64,000 nt of DNA from positions 62,001 through 126,000 of the forward strand of contig JBLDXI010000002.1 in the NCBI GenBank assembly GCA_047495785.1. Reading direction: 5' to 3'. The notes beneath the pieces were generated by a model. The model made no database searches, was not told the DNA's origin, and worked only from the letters and a program-made list of their open reading frames with translations. Positions 1 through 11,050 of this stretch are shown piece by piece (the first letter of the stretch is position 1; each line of letters starts with the position of its first letter). The translations under genes were made by a program, and so were the position numbers. Origin of the DNA: Lepidodermella squamata (taxonomy: Eukaryota; Gastrotricha).

Positions 1-498
1 TTGCAACACACGACCTTGTTTTGGCGTTAGTGAAACAAGTAAAATTCAGGCATACCAATAGATGTTATCGGGGGCGCGGAATACGACCGTGGTAATTGTT
101 TGAATGTCAGGGACGTTGGTACCGGGTAAACCGGGTAAAAACCGGGTAAAAATTGAAAATCGTCCCTTTCGGTTTTCATATTCGGATTGAGCGTAAAAAA
201 CTGCCCCCATCCTATATCTTCTTGTTATATCGAACTTACAAGTTACAAAAATAAGTTATGTGTTGCAATTTTATCCTGCTGCAAATTGGTGTTTTGTGTT
301 GCGCTGTGGTTTTAAGTGAAATTTAAATTGACCGCTAAATTTACTGAAACTAGCCATTTGACAACATCGCGCGAGCTGCAGAATTTCTGGAAATGGACGT
401 TAAAACGAGTTGCCAACTTTTGCTAACTTTGCTCACAAGGGGCCTGTAATTGAGCTTTAGTTTCGTAATTGTTGCCGAAATTCCTTAATGTTTTCAAG
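1..498. other. Sequence upstream of channel copy A, no gene seen
   Basis: No exon of the channel family is recognisable here, although exon 2 lies only 230-340 bp upstream of exon 3 in the other copies. A short degenerate direct repeat of CCGGGTAAA lies at about 122-155. The stretch is either a longer intron whose exons 1-2 lie beyond the window edge, or the flank of a copy that lost its 5' exons. Confidence 0.6.
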
Positions 499-1225
499 CG
501 AGAACTTCGTCAAAGTAAGACCTCTCCGATATCCGGGGCCAAAGTTTATGATTTACTGCGTCCGCCCGTTCACTTCAATGTGTTTCGGCTTCAAGTACAC
601 GAAATTTCCATTCGATACCGCGTCGTGCAGTTTCGAGTTCGAAAGCGAAAATCTCGCCGAAGAACTTGCAATGGATGTCGAATCAGCTGATATAACAGAT
701 GGCTACTTGTCTCTGCGAAGCGACGATATTTGGTCGTTTGTAAGCTACAATGGAACACTGTTTACAGCGACTGGATATCCTCATGTAACTCTTACGCTCA
801 AACTGAAGCGAAAGTATTACTATTATGTTGGAAATGTATTTGTGCCCACGATAACATTGTACATACTTCAAATATCTGGCTTGGTTATGGATCCTCGCCA
901 TCCAGACAGACCGACTTTCTGCGTGACCGTGAATTTAGCCCTGGCAGTGCTCTTGAGTCTGATCTTCTCACTGATACCCAGGACTTCTGAGGAGGTCTAT
1001 CTCATCAATATTGTCACGATTTTTATGGTGGTTTGCGCCCTCATCACCGTGTATACTCTGCTTGCTTGCTGCCTGAGCAAGATGTCTATCGGAAAGCGGG
1101 TGTATTTCGAAAAGGTGAGAGGTGGTGTGACATGTGTTCGTTTAGCTGATTTTCTGACTGCGAGTGTGTCTCTTTTTATCGGTATTGGGGTTCTGGCGTA
1201 TTATCTTCAAAAAATGCTTGAGTAA
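499..1225 (+). CDS. Cys-loop ligand-gated ion channel, copy A (last exon only)
   Basis: This is the 727-nt terminal exon of a nicotinic-like channel subunit, the same length as in copies B, C and D. It holds the second half of the ligand-binding domain, with a Cys-loop containing FPFD and flanked by MC...SC. Four membrane helices follow: TM1 near VGNVFVPTITLYILQ, TM2 near FCVTVNLALAVLLSLIF, TM3 near IVTIFMVVCALITVYT and TM4 near LTASVSLFIGIGVLAYY. The loop between TM3 and TM4 is only about 27 residues. The acceptor before the exon is TTCAAG rather than the TTTCAG type of copies B and C. Exons 1 and 2 are not visible upstream, so this may be a 5'-truncated copy or a gene continuing beyond the window. 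Family membership is certain, activity is not. Confidence 0.85.
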
Positions 1226-1567
1226 ACATAAGTAGTTGAAATTCTGGGCGCACGCCTATTGGTCAATCGATCGTTGCTGTGATTCCCGGATGAAACTTGC
1301 ATGGATCATGGATCGGTCAGCAATAATCGGCTCATGTATTGATGACACTTAGGCCGCCTCATGTGTGTGATGAAATGTGATCCAAGTGCAAAATGTCGAA
1401 AGGCGAATTGCGCAAATGAAATATGAGTATGAGAAGAAGTTGAATCATAAACAAGTTTTTTGTCGATTTTGTCGGTTTTTTGTCGGGTAACAATTTCATC
1501 TGTGTTGGAGATAAAGAAATGCACCCTATATGAAGTCTCCCGCGTCTTGCTGGCTCATTTGGGTTTC
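1226..1567. other. Spacer after channel A, shared with the C-D spacer
   Basis: No gene is seen. The end of this stretch (about 1537-1568, TCTCCCGCGTCTTGCTGGCT onward) matches 13216-13250 in the spacer between channels C and D. The spacer was therefore duplicated together with the channel genes. Confidence 0.6.
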
Positions 1568-3311
1568 TACAGTGCTCCCTCGATAAAAGCACTGGGTCGG
1601 GAGCCAGACCCGGTCTTTAAACAAGGGAAAGCTATAACGAGGGCTGTAATTGAATGCAGGAGCTAAAAATAGACCGTTTCTACGCCTTAAGACAGTTGCC
1701 ATGCCAACGCGCAGAAAGAGACGGACACGGATTACGTGTCATTACAAATTTCGCTCGCTAAAGGCTGTTAAACAATGACACTATGAATCATTAGTTCTTC
1801 GCCAAGTTTTTATTCTTATTTGCCAGGGCGGCTTTGATTTAACTGGTTGGCCTTGTTTTTTTACTCTAATTTTAAGTCCTGCCTGGGGTTAACGAATAAA
1901 AAAAACCTGGAATCTCTTTATTTCAATTTACTTCAAAAATGCCAAGCTCGTCCGATTTCGCAAACAAATTTCATTTGAAATCACAGCTCATTTGACAAAA
2001 TCAATCACCTTGGTCAAGATTGACCAGAATACTTCTGAATCACCAGCAAATTCAGCCAAACATGCTCAAGATAATGCTGTGTTCAATTCATAACTCATGC
2101 TTAATTCGTAGAATTATTTAAAAAACAATCTGAAATTTGAAACAATTAGGATGAAAAATGTATTTCCGACAATTTTTTCGCGGTTAACCTGACTTTTTCT
2201 TTTTTAAATTCATCGAATTAATGGCATTGAGCAATCACGGACCGATTTCACGGCATAAGACGTGTGGTTCCGTCAAGAGGGCGTTTAGATTGAATGGAAT
2301 ACATTTGCATCTTCTCAGGCGTGATCTCATTTTCATTCGACTGGCCTATTAAGATCCGAGCAAGGTAAAAATCGGACAGAAGCTCCCGCCGCCCCTCCTC
2401 GGGATGTTGCGATTTTCAAAGTCAAAATCCAATGATTAAAAGTTGTAAAAAAAACCGTAAAATTGCCAAGGCGTTGAGCAATGAAATCGTAGAGTAGTGG
2501 CAGCCAGTTAGATCAGGCCTATCGACTATCGAAAATCGGCTAATAATCCAATAACTTAGGACAACTGGAACGAATGAAAACGATCTAATTTTATGAGAAT
2601 AAATCCATGTATCGAAATTAAAATAAATCGTAAAACCAGGACGCGATTCTTCATGATTACGCAACACAGCCGGGAACAAAATTGGGGAAACAGTTTCCTT
2701 AAAAAAATCACGAATTAAATCCTAATTTGATCATGCTAATAATGCTTGTAAATTGCAAGAGATTTTCTGGCCGGGAAAAAGCTAAAACTTGAAAAATCAG
2801 GGCAATTCAGATGAGTCTTTTAGTTGATCAGCAATTGGCCTGAGGGAAAATCAGCAAATCAAGGAGAGTTAAGATTGACGGGCATTTTTATAGTTATTGA
2901 AATAAATTGCTGATTTTGTCTGATTAATTGGCGTAATTTCTGATAGAAAAGTTTAACAAAAAAGCAGGAAGACTCGCAGCGCGACTTGAGTGGCAGCTAA
3001 TCCCCACACTCTGTTGCATAATCACAGCCATTTCAAAGCCACAAGAACAGCTTAATGCACTGATGATCTTTCAACTCGTTTGAACTAAACTTGAAATAAC
3101 TGGATCTCCCAAAACTACGACAACGCGCCGCTAGGTTTCCAGGAACGCTTTATTATTTTAATTTTTCACGCTTAATTTTTTTAATCTATCAAAAAATTAT
3201 TATTTGTTTAAATAAAAATTTACAACTAATTTATTTAGCAGGGTCCAAAATTACGGTCTACAAACGAGGGAGTTCTTTTAAGGAGGGTGCCACTAACGAG
3301 GGAGCACTGTA
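1568..3311. mobile_element. 1.74-kb TA-flanked inverted-repeat transposon (Tc1/mariner-pogo type, non-autonomous)
   Basis: The element starts TACAGTGCTCCCTCG (1568-1582) and ends with the exact reverse complement CGAGGGAGCACTGTA (3297-3311), giving a 13-bp terminal repeat flanked by a TA duplication. The paralogous spacer near 13200-13320 lacks the element. There the left flank (CTCGTTTGGGCTTT) runs directly through one TA into the right flank (ATATATTTCACATGAA), which is an empty site. No transposase-like frame of useful length lies inside. A second TIR-like motif (ATAACGAGGGCTGTAA, about 1635-1650) suggests internal rearrangement or a small nested relative. A TA target and a CAGTG start suit the Tc1/mariner-pogo group; family assignment is inference. 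Confidence 0.85.
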
Positions 3312-3862
3312 ATATGTTTCACGTGAATTTCGAACAAACTAACTTTGAGAAGACTCCTTTTCAAGCTATCGGTGCATTGGCGGTTTACCGCGAGGCAAGC
3401 ACCAACTCGGGTCGACCGCTTTCCAATAATACATAGCATTCGTGGAACTTTTAGTGTCATACTCATCTTGGCGAATAATGTGACCGAAATATTTCTGACT
3501 TTTTTTCTGAGGCTGAGATTTCATTAATTTTATGACCCCTAACAATGCGAACCGCCGACCCGAAAATGCGTGCATGCCGTTACACATTTCAAATCTCACC
3601 AGTCGTGTTCAGTGTCATCAAGGCTCGCCAAAACCAGTGGCCCTCAACCCCTGGCACGCGTGCCAATCCTTTGAGTTCGAAAACCACTGGCCAAAACAAA
3701 TAGAGCACATTTGCCTCGAAGAATCGTGGAAAAAGAGGTGAGCTTTCTGATGGTGATCATGGCACTTTGCTTAAAAAAACCTGGTCGAAAAATTGCCCGT
3801 GGCCTGTTCTGCCCATCAACTTTCAGCGCAGACGCAACGACGGCGAATCAATATGGGTTGAA
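3312..3862. other. Right part of the channel A-B spacer
   Basis: The first 70 bp (ATATGTTTCACGTGAATTTC onward) match 13247-13320 in the C-D spacer. The remainder shows no supported gene. Confidence 0.5.
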
Positions 3863-4195
3863 AAAATATATAAATCTTTGTCAAATACTGCAGCAAGAAA
3901 CAGTTGATGCAAAAAGTATTATAGAGCGTCTCGCACTGTTTTTAAGCCGGAGTCATGTTAACGATCGATAGAGCTTCGTGCGCGATAGCCCAATTTTATT
4001 ACACAGCGCAGTCATTTTGAATCTGATTTCTTCAAATCTTGCGCGCGCATGCCCAATTTTATTACCCCTAGAAAATATATAAATCGTTGTCAAATACTGC
4101 AGCAAGAAACAGTTTATGCAAAAGGTATTATAGAGCGTCTTGTACTGTTTTTATGCCGGAGTCAAGGTAAACGATCGATAGAACTTCGTGCGCAA
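3863..4195 (+). promoter_or_regulatory. Duplicated TATA-containing promoter block of channel B
   Basis: Two direct copies of about 120 bp occur at roughly 3863-3985 and 4072-4195. Both contain TATATAAATC (TATA boxes at 3867 and 4076), followed by a shared stretch including TGTCAAATACTGCAGCAAGA and ending near ACGATCGATAGARCTTCGTG. The block also shares GCCCAATTTTATTAC between copies. It ends about 75 bp before the start codon of channel B at 4269, so it is a good candidate core promoter that has been tandemly duplicated. Promoter activity is inferred from the TATA boxes and position only. Confidence 0.6.
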
Positions 4196-4268
4196 CTGAT
4201 AAGGTTCAGTAGTTCAGTGTATTTTGCTCAGCCGATATTTAATGATTCAAAGCCTCAGTTTTAGCACA

Positions 4269-5737
4269 ATGAAGCTATCATGTCGAATCTTATATTGCCT
4301 ACTAAGTTTCAGGGCTGTCATATCAATGGCTGATAACAATTACAACACCACTTTCAAGATGGAAGAATTGCAGGAGAAATTTTTCGAGTTATGCCCAATA
4401 GCCAGGTCGAGCAACTTGCCATCAGCCAACCATCTCCAAACCGACAACTACTCATTGCCGATTCAAAGCTATTTGGCATCCAGAATATTGCAAATAATTG
4501 AAGTCGATGATTCAGCGACGAGGTAAAACTGATTGAAAATCTGTTCCTTGTTTAATCTCTTACATCATGTTAAAGCATGATGGTTACCATGATGTTTCGC
4601 ATGTCGTGGGAAATCCCATGCGGTCGTGATATAAGAGCTGATATCATTCCTGGCTACAGCAAGCTTCCACCGAAACGGATTGAGCGCTTTCAATTCGAAA
4701 TTCCGGCTACTTCTGTTTGGTGGCCGGATATGCAGCATATCAACGCTATTGGGGAGTCTAGACCACTGAGAAAGTAATGCATCAATTTTGTGCCTCACTC
4801 ACAGTTCACTCATTGCAGGCCAAATTAACCCTGTAAAAATTGCGAATTCTGTGGGCTTGCAACGTTAAAAACATGTTGGACCTCGCGCGATGATCACTTC
4901 AAAGTAGAATAGGAAAATTCTCAGACCAAGAGGGCTCGATTTAACGTCCAGTAATTTAAGGGGCTCACTATGGTGCTGTAGATAATGGCTAAATTTATCA
5001 ATTTTTTCAGCGAGAATTTCGTCAAAGTAAGACCTCTCCGATTTCCCGGCCCTCGGTATATGATTTATTGCGTCCGGCCGTTCACATCAATGTGTTTTGG
5101 CTTCAAGTACACGAAATTTCCTTTCGACACCGCGACGTGCAGTTTCGAGTTCGAAAGTGAAAACGTCGCCGAAGAACTTGTGATTAATATCGAATTGGCT
5201 GACATAACGCCTGGCTACTCTTCTCTGCGAAGCGACGATATTTGGTCGCTTGTAAGCTACAATGGATCACGGTACATAGCGGTTGGATTTCCACATGTAA
5301 CTCTGACACTGAAACTGAAGCGAAAATATTACTATTATGTTGGAAATGTATTTGTGCCAACGATAACATTGTACTTACTGCAAATATCTGGCCTGATTAT
5401 GGAACCTCGCCATCCGGATAGACCGACTTTTTGTGTAACTGTGAATTTAGCCCTGGCAGTGCTCTTGAGTCTGATTTTCTCACTGATACCTAGAACTTCA
5501 GAGGAGGTCTATCTCATCAATATTGTCACGGTATTTATGGTAGTTTGCGCCCTCATCACCGTGTATACTATGCTTACTTGCTGCTTGAGCAAACTGCCTG
5601 CTGGGAAGCGGTTGTATTTCAAAAAAGTGAGCGGCGGCGTCAGATGTGTCCGTTTAGCTGATGTTTTGACTGCGATTGTGTCTCTTTTCATCGGTATTGG
5701 GGTTCTGGCGTATTATCTTCAAAAAATGCTTGAGTAA
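4269..5737 (+). CDS. Cys-loop ligand-gated ion channel subunit, copy B
   Basis: A three-exon gene (4269-4522, 4576-4773, 5011-5737) encoding 392 residues, a subunit of the pentameric nicotinic-receptor superfamily in the plasma membrane. It has an N-terminal signal peptide, a loop with VWWPDM typical of nicotinic subunits, then a Cys-loop C179...C194 around FPFD with 14 intervening residues instead of the usual 13. Four membrane helices follow. TM2 has D at -1', R at 0' and L at 9', which resembles cation channels. There is no vicinal Cys pair in loop C, so it is not alpha-like. The TM3-TM4 loop is only about 27 residues, against 100 or more in typical nicotinic subunits. All exon phases close. 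Ligand and partner subunits are unknown. Confidence 0.88.
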
Positions 5738-6740
5738 GCAAGAACATGATAGAAATTCCTCCTAAATTTAAACTAGGCTGACATAAGTTGTATTGTCTGG
5801 AAATGCGTTTAATGCATATGAATCTGAAATTAAACCCGGTTTCTATCTAGTTTTTGGACAGCGTGTGGCCAGCACAGACAACCAATCTGTTTAACTTTTT
5901 TAAGAAGTAGTCCATCTGAATTTTCTTTATATTAGACGTTATCTTAAATCTAAAACCAGAAGCTTTTCCGCACTCGCAAGGACATAATCTGATAAAATAA
6001 AATTAGATGCCCAAGTATGAAATACATGCGGAATTTTAAACTACAGTTAAATGTACACGCAAAAGTCAATGAGACTATGCCAGACACTGAATGACTATTT
6101 GTTTGAACTGATGATGAAATGGGGTTCGTTTGAAATTAAAAAAAACTAAATATCACCCGTCGGTTACCAATTTTGAAATGACTATAGTTCCTAAACGGTG
6201 TAAGGTGGCGGTCGCTGATTGTTTTAAATTCCTGTAGCCACGATCGAGAAATAATATTGCCGAAAAAGGCGATCAAAAATTCATCAAACTGATATTACAG
6301 TGCAATGTCTCATTCCAAAATTGTCCTTTTGGCCGTGAAAGGGTTAAAAAATTGACCGACAGTCAAAATGGGCAAAAGCGGGCCCAGAGTTCATTTAGCC
6401 TATTGATAAGGCACTTGCAACCGCAGTGACTTCTGAATATTTAATCGCCCATTCAAATAATTTGCTGCAGCTCAGACCGGCATCCGCCCAGCTCAACAAA
6501 GGTGCGAAATCGATTGTGTGAAATCGAGTCTATCAGCCGACAAACGCCGAACAACGCTTTTCCGGTTGCGATAAAACGTACAAATCGATGTCAACCTTTG
6601 TAGATGTCGGGGAGTTTCGCCATGGAAGCTATTAATAAAGCTTTAATAAGGGCTTTGTTTAAATTTGGTCTCACTCCAATGGAAAGGTTTGGGGGCAAAT
6701 CGCACGGAGAACAACAAATGTCTTCTCAATCCTATGGAAA
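5738..6740. other. Spacer between channel B and EGF gene 1
   Basis: No gene is seen. About 6425-6480 (AGTGACTTCTGAATATTTAA) matches the conserved block upstream of EGF genes 2, 4 and 6, so the right part is probably the promoter region of EGF gene 1. Confidence 0.5.
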
Positions 6741-6743
6741 GCG

Positions 6744-6750
6744 TATATAG
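6744..6750 (+). promoter_or_regulatory. TATA box of EGF gene 1
   Basis: TATATAG lies 88 bp before the start codon at 6832, followed by a GCAGATCGATAG motif also found upstream of EGF genes 4 and 6. Confidence 0.45.
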
Positions 6751-6831
6751 GGGAGCAGATCGATAGTTAGCCTAGAACAAACTGTCCAAAACTACAAAGT
6801 CAAACGCTTGAAACATAATTTTTTCCTACTG

Positions 6832-9129
6832 ATGCATACTTTTTCTGGCCGCTACTTCTTGAGGATTTTCCTTATTCAGTGCTTTGTCGTCGGAAGGACA
6901 TTCGGGCAAAGTAAGAATTTCACAATGTTTTCCGCTGCCTATCGACTTGATTTCCTCATTCAGCCTGCGCTAATGGGGGAACGTTATTGAGCCCTGGCGT
7001 TTGCGGCTGCGTTCCCGGCTGGACTGGAGCAACCTGCGCTGATGGTATAATTTACACTTTCAATTGATTGGGTGAACAGCGTTTTACCTTATCAGCCGTC
7101 TGCTCGCCGCGATGTCAGCCGCGGGGCGGAGCTTGTACTGCTCCCAACGTATGCTCTTGCCTGGCCCGATTCACTGGGCCTGATTGTTCGACCAGTACGT
7201 TCCTGTTTCTCGCATAGCCCGTTTAATTCTCGACTATTTTGTTTTATAGTAATTGGCATTCCCCTGTCGGACCCTGATAGCTATCTGCCCCAATACTCGC
7301 TTCTTAGTGAAACGAGTTATGGTTGGAAGATTTCCTGAACTTGATTATCATTATGACTCGATTTTTCAGCTGACAATTGGCGTCTGAGTTCCAATCTTAA
7401 TATTCCAAATAACACTGGACCTTATAGCCCAGTTTACCTCGCCGGAAATGAATATTGGACTAAAACTGGTTTTTGGAACAATAAGGTAAGTAATTGACTT
7501 TTGAAAGGTAAATACTCATATCAACTGGTTTCAGGCGATGCCGTTCCTTGAATTCTCGGTGAATTTCACCATGGTAACGCTTTATAACTCAGGCTATAAC
7601 TTTGATGCGTACGGCTTTGTGATCACTTCGAATTCGTCAACAGCAACTTATCCAATCGGTTCCACGGGAACATCGAGTGATTTCAACGGTGTTTTCGTTC
7701 GTGTTGCAAAATACAATGCTTATGTTAACTTAATCAGCCCGCCTGTGGCAAATTTTTCAAGTGAGATTTCTTCTATTTCTTCTGATTTCTTATTTATTTG
7801 TCGAAAAGGCCAAGTTGACCCGAAAAAGTCCATTGACGACACTTTGGTGAAGGGAAGACACCACGTGGGCCTGGTCATTAAAAACGGTTCAGTTGTCTCG
7901 ATGGACATATGCAGTTTTACCTCCTGCAGGGTTATTTTCAGCGGAGTGGTACTGCCGAAATTTCTACCCTTCTCGGATGCAAGTCAAACGCCTGTGATCG
8001 GGCTTATTGCCTTTAACAACGGCCTGGCAACTCCTATTCAACTCATCGATCTGAGGTTCTACCTATTGAGTGAGTCTCGCAATCAATAATAGCTCTGCAA
8101 TCTTAAGAGAACTTGCCTTAGGGAAACCGATTTGCAGCCTAAATTGCGCTCTTCATGGGGATTGCGTGGCTAATAATAAATGCAACTGCAAACCGGGCTG
8201 GACTGGGCAGTTTTGCACAAATCGTTAGTTTGTCATCAGAATTTTCTCAGCTGAGAATTTTATTCTTCAGAAATTTGTGGCAACGCAATCTGCTCTTCAA
8301 ATGCTTACTGCACGGCTCCGAACACATGCGCATGCTTCGACAAATGGAAGACAGGCCCTAGTTGCACGCAACGTAAGGAACCTATAAATAGATAGACATA
8401 CAGTGTTTCTCAGAAGTTGTAGAACATTTAAATATTTTAACACATCATACCTACACATCGCAAAAAATTGGCCACATAATTTAACCAACAAAATAATAAA
8501 AACTCAACCAGAGATAACCAGAGATAACCCGGAAAACCCCGATGGTAACTGGTTTGGTAATTTTCGGTATTTCATCCGGTTGGGCCGAATTTCTCGGGAC
8601 TTTTTTAATCCAACCATCAAGTGACATATACTATATACTGTTCTCGTCAATCTATGAGTTTTTCTCATTCTAGAGTTTCTGAATTCTTTTCCGTGTATTT
8701 TCTTTGCTTGGGTACTTATGGGACACGCTGTATCATTAGCGCCGTTCAACTCCGGATTATAGCAGTTTTGCAATTAAAGGTGACAGCATAGAGAATAGAG
8801 AATAGGTAAGTCTATCCTCTATGGTGACAGGTTAAAAGTTAAAAGTAATTTGTTTGGGCCTATTTAGCCACATTTTCACTTGTAACCTTGTCCACCGTGT
8901 TAACCCCTTAAAAACCACTGCTTCTAACTGATGTGAAACCGAGTTATTCAACGGTGGTAAAGATATAGGTATCCAATACCAATATTAACATTCTGTTCTC
9001 TTCATAAGATTCTCTTTATCTTTAGCATTCTGTGACTGCAAAGTGGCGAAGAGATGTGTTGCCATGCCTTGCGACTGCCCGGACGGCTACCAGCGTCGTG
9101 ATTGCAACGCAAAAGATGATTTGTATTGA
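6832..9129 (+). CDS. Secreted EGF-repeat protein with unrecognised core domain, gene E1
   Basis: A ten-exon gene: 6832-6910, 6964-7044, 7096-7194, 7250-7321, 7370-7485, 7535-7760, 7809-8069, 8122-8223, 8271-8372, 9026-9129. It encodes 413 residues. A signal peptide is followed by two EGF-like modules (CVPGWTGATC; CLARFTGPDC), a linker with ADNW, and a core domain spanning exons 6-7 that starts MPFLEFSVNFT and contains GLVIKNGS and LIDLRFY. Three more Cys-rich modules follow (CKPGWTGQFC; CFDKWKTGPSC; CDCPDGYQRRDC). There is no membrane helix after the signal. Several N-glycosylation sequons support secretion. The intron between exons 6 and 7 is 48 bp, stop-free and a multiple of three, so a retained form would add 16 residues. 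The exon 4 donor is the weak GTTGGA. Function is unknown. Confidence 0.82.
8373..9025. other. Expanded intron 9 of gene E1
   Basis: This intron is 653 bp, whereas the homologous intron is about 50-75 bp in the other EGF genes. The extra 0.6 kb is presumably inserted DNA. I see short repeats (CAGAGATAAC twice near 8511-8527) but no clear terminal repeats or coding capacity. Confidence 0.5.
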
Positions 9130-9710
9130 AACTTGTTCAATTTGAATTTGACTAAAGCAACAATATTTAACATTCCGATACATTCGCAATTGCTTCTTGG
9201 GGTAGTTTGGTCTTATTTGTGCTTTGAATCGGCAAGAAACATTATAATCGCATTCTGATTATTGCTTAACAATTTTGTAAGAAAATCTATCGTGTAGTTA
9301 TGCCCTGTACATATGATTTTACATATGATTGTACATAGGATGAGCCGAGAACAGTGCCCGATCTCGAATCGTTTGTTGTCCGAAGCGGGAGTGAGAATCG
9401 ATTAGCTATACCATGCATCGCAAACTTAATAATAAAAACTATCATTAGTTTCACGAAAAGATTAATGCGCAACGCCTTATTTTCGTGGAAATATTCGGAA
9501 AGCGACCTTTTTCTTAGGTTCCCAAACATGCAGTTCTTGGTTCTGGTTTGGTTTGGTTTGGTTGGTTTTGGTGGGTGAAAAGCTTTTCATTTTCGTTTCG
9601 GTTCCGCCTAAAGATGAAATTCTGATTTCAAAATTGAACTCAATCAAAAAGTCCGCCTTATCAACTGTTAATTCCTGCCTTTAATTCGTTCGACTCCACG
9701 CCAGGAAGTC
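9130..9710. other. Spacer between gene E1 and SQL copy 1
   Basis: No gene is seen. It contains a GGTTTGGTTTGG low-complexity run near 9545-9565. Confidence 0.5.
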
Positions 9711-10635
9711 ATGAAGCCATATTGGAGAGGCTTCACAACGGCAGTTTTCACAATATCATTGCTGAATAAGCAATTTCATGTTGGAGCCACGCTGGTCGCC
9801 CGCGATAGACGGCAAGTTGAAATACCTTCGCGTCTTGGTAAATTACACGCAGCGGCGATGCCACTGATGCTTGAATACCTGCCACCGAAGGTATGGGCAG
9901 TCTATTTCGCCGGCTTGCCGGATAGCATACGGCGGCAATGGCGACCAGTTCAACAAGGAAGCGGTTCGACATCAAAGAATAGGGGAGGAGAGGACACGTC
10001 CCGTCCTCTGGTTACTGGATAGATTTACCGAGAGACCTGGCTGGATCAGCGCAAAGATTAGAAACAGGCTCTCAGCAGCAAAGTAGCCAGGAAGATAAGA
10101 ATCTTGCTTTAGTTCCCATTTCGTCACCGAATTTGTCGGAAAACCAGCAAACACCGCCACAAGCAGATGGTCCAAGACGAAAACTGTATTTGCCGTAATT
10201 TTTGGTGGCTTATTAGCTGCAGGGCTAATCAGCGGTGCTATAGCCTTGGTCTTTGAATTGACAAAATCAAATAAACCCTCCCTAACAGACATTCCGAAAT
10301 TGACGAAAAATTGGAAGCAAAATGATGACCAAGCTCGAATGAACATTCTTCGAGTTGCGTACAGCAATGTTGAGGGGCGATCGATTGGCAGATTGTCTGA
10401 TGGAAATGACCTGCAAGCGAGAGTTTTGGTAAATGTCCATGGCGAAGAGGAGAAATTTTTTGCTGAGGGAGCGCTTATTGCGCGCAATTTCCTAATGCAG
10501 GGTCCTGTTGTAGTCATTGACACGCTGCCTATGCCGAACAGACGACTTGTTAAAGCTGATACATTTCTTCGATTTTCCGAAAAGAATGACTTCATAACAT
10601 ACGATGGAGGTAATTTACCGATAAATAAATCGTGA
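9711..10635 (+). pseudogene. SQL family copy 1, decayed by frameshifts
   Basis: The start (MKPYWRGFTTAVFTISLLNK) aligns with the N-termini of intact SQL proteins. A GSQQQSSQEDKNL repeat remnant lies near 10055-10105. The membrane segment (TVFAVIFGGLLAAGLISGAI) and the full conserved C-terminal domain (NWKQNDDQARMNILR to FITYDGG) follow, ending at 10635. These pieces lie in three different frames with stops between them (for example at 10018-10020 and 10084-10086). The intact paralogs are intronless, so frameshift decay is more likely than splicing. The open 3' part (10180-10635) is well preserved and could still be expressed as a fragment. Confidence 0.75.
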
Positions 10636-11050
10636 TCATGAAAAAACTTGGGTCATCGTTTCATTCCAGGCTCTCATTAACAATGAAAAGTTATTTCGCG
10701 AATTCCAACTGATTGCCAAGCAAGAATCCTATATTCAAGGTTCCATCTCGAAAAACTGGCTGAATTGTATAAAAAAACTGTTTTATAATTTATAATTATG
10801 TTCTATGACGTCTATATAGAAGCATCAACTATAGCAAAACACGTTTCTATAATCGAACCAATTAGTTGTCATTATGCAACGAAGAGCGCGTATTTTCGTT
10901 ATTAATGACACAAATACTTTGCGGTAACAGTTTGGTAAACAAATCATTATTTTGGATGTAGATTTGTTCCTGTATCAAGGAAGAACATGTCCATCAGAGT
11001 ATTTTCGTCTAATATCGAGGTTAACGACTCATAGCCTCTGCTTTTACACA
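10636..11050. other. Upstream region of channel C
   Basis: No gene is seen. Pieces such as TTGGTAAACAAATCRTTAT (about 10931) and GTGTATTTTCRTTATTA-like sequence recur upstream of channel D at about 13650-13745. The two 5' regions therefore share ancestry and may hold common control elements. Confidence 0.5.

Noticed and set aside
9711-10635. Treating SQL copy 1 as a spliced gene
   Set aside because: All three frames are used and the intact paralogs are intronless; decay explains it better.
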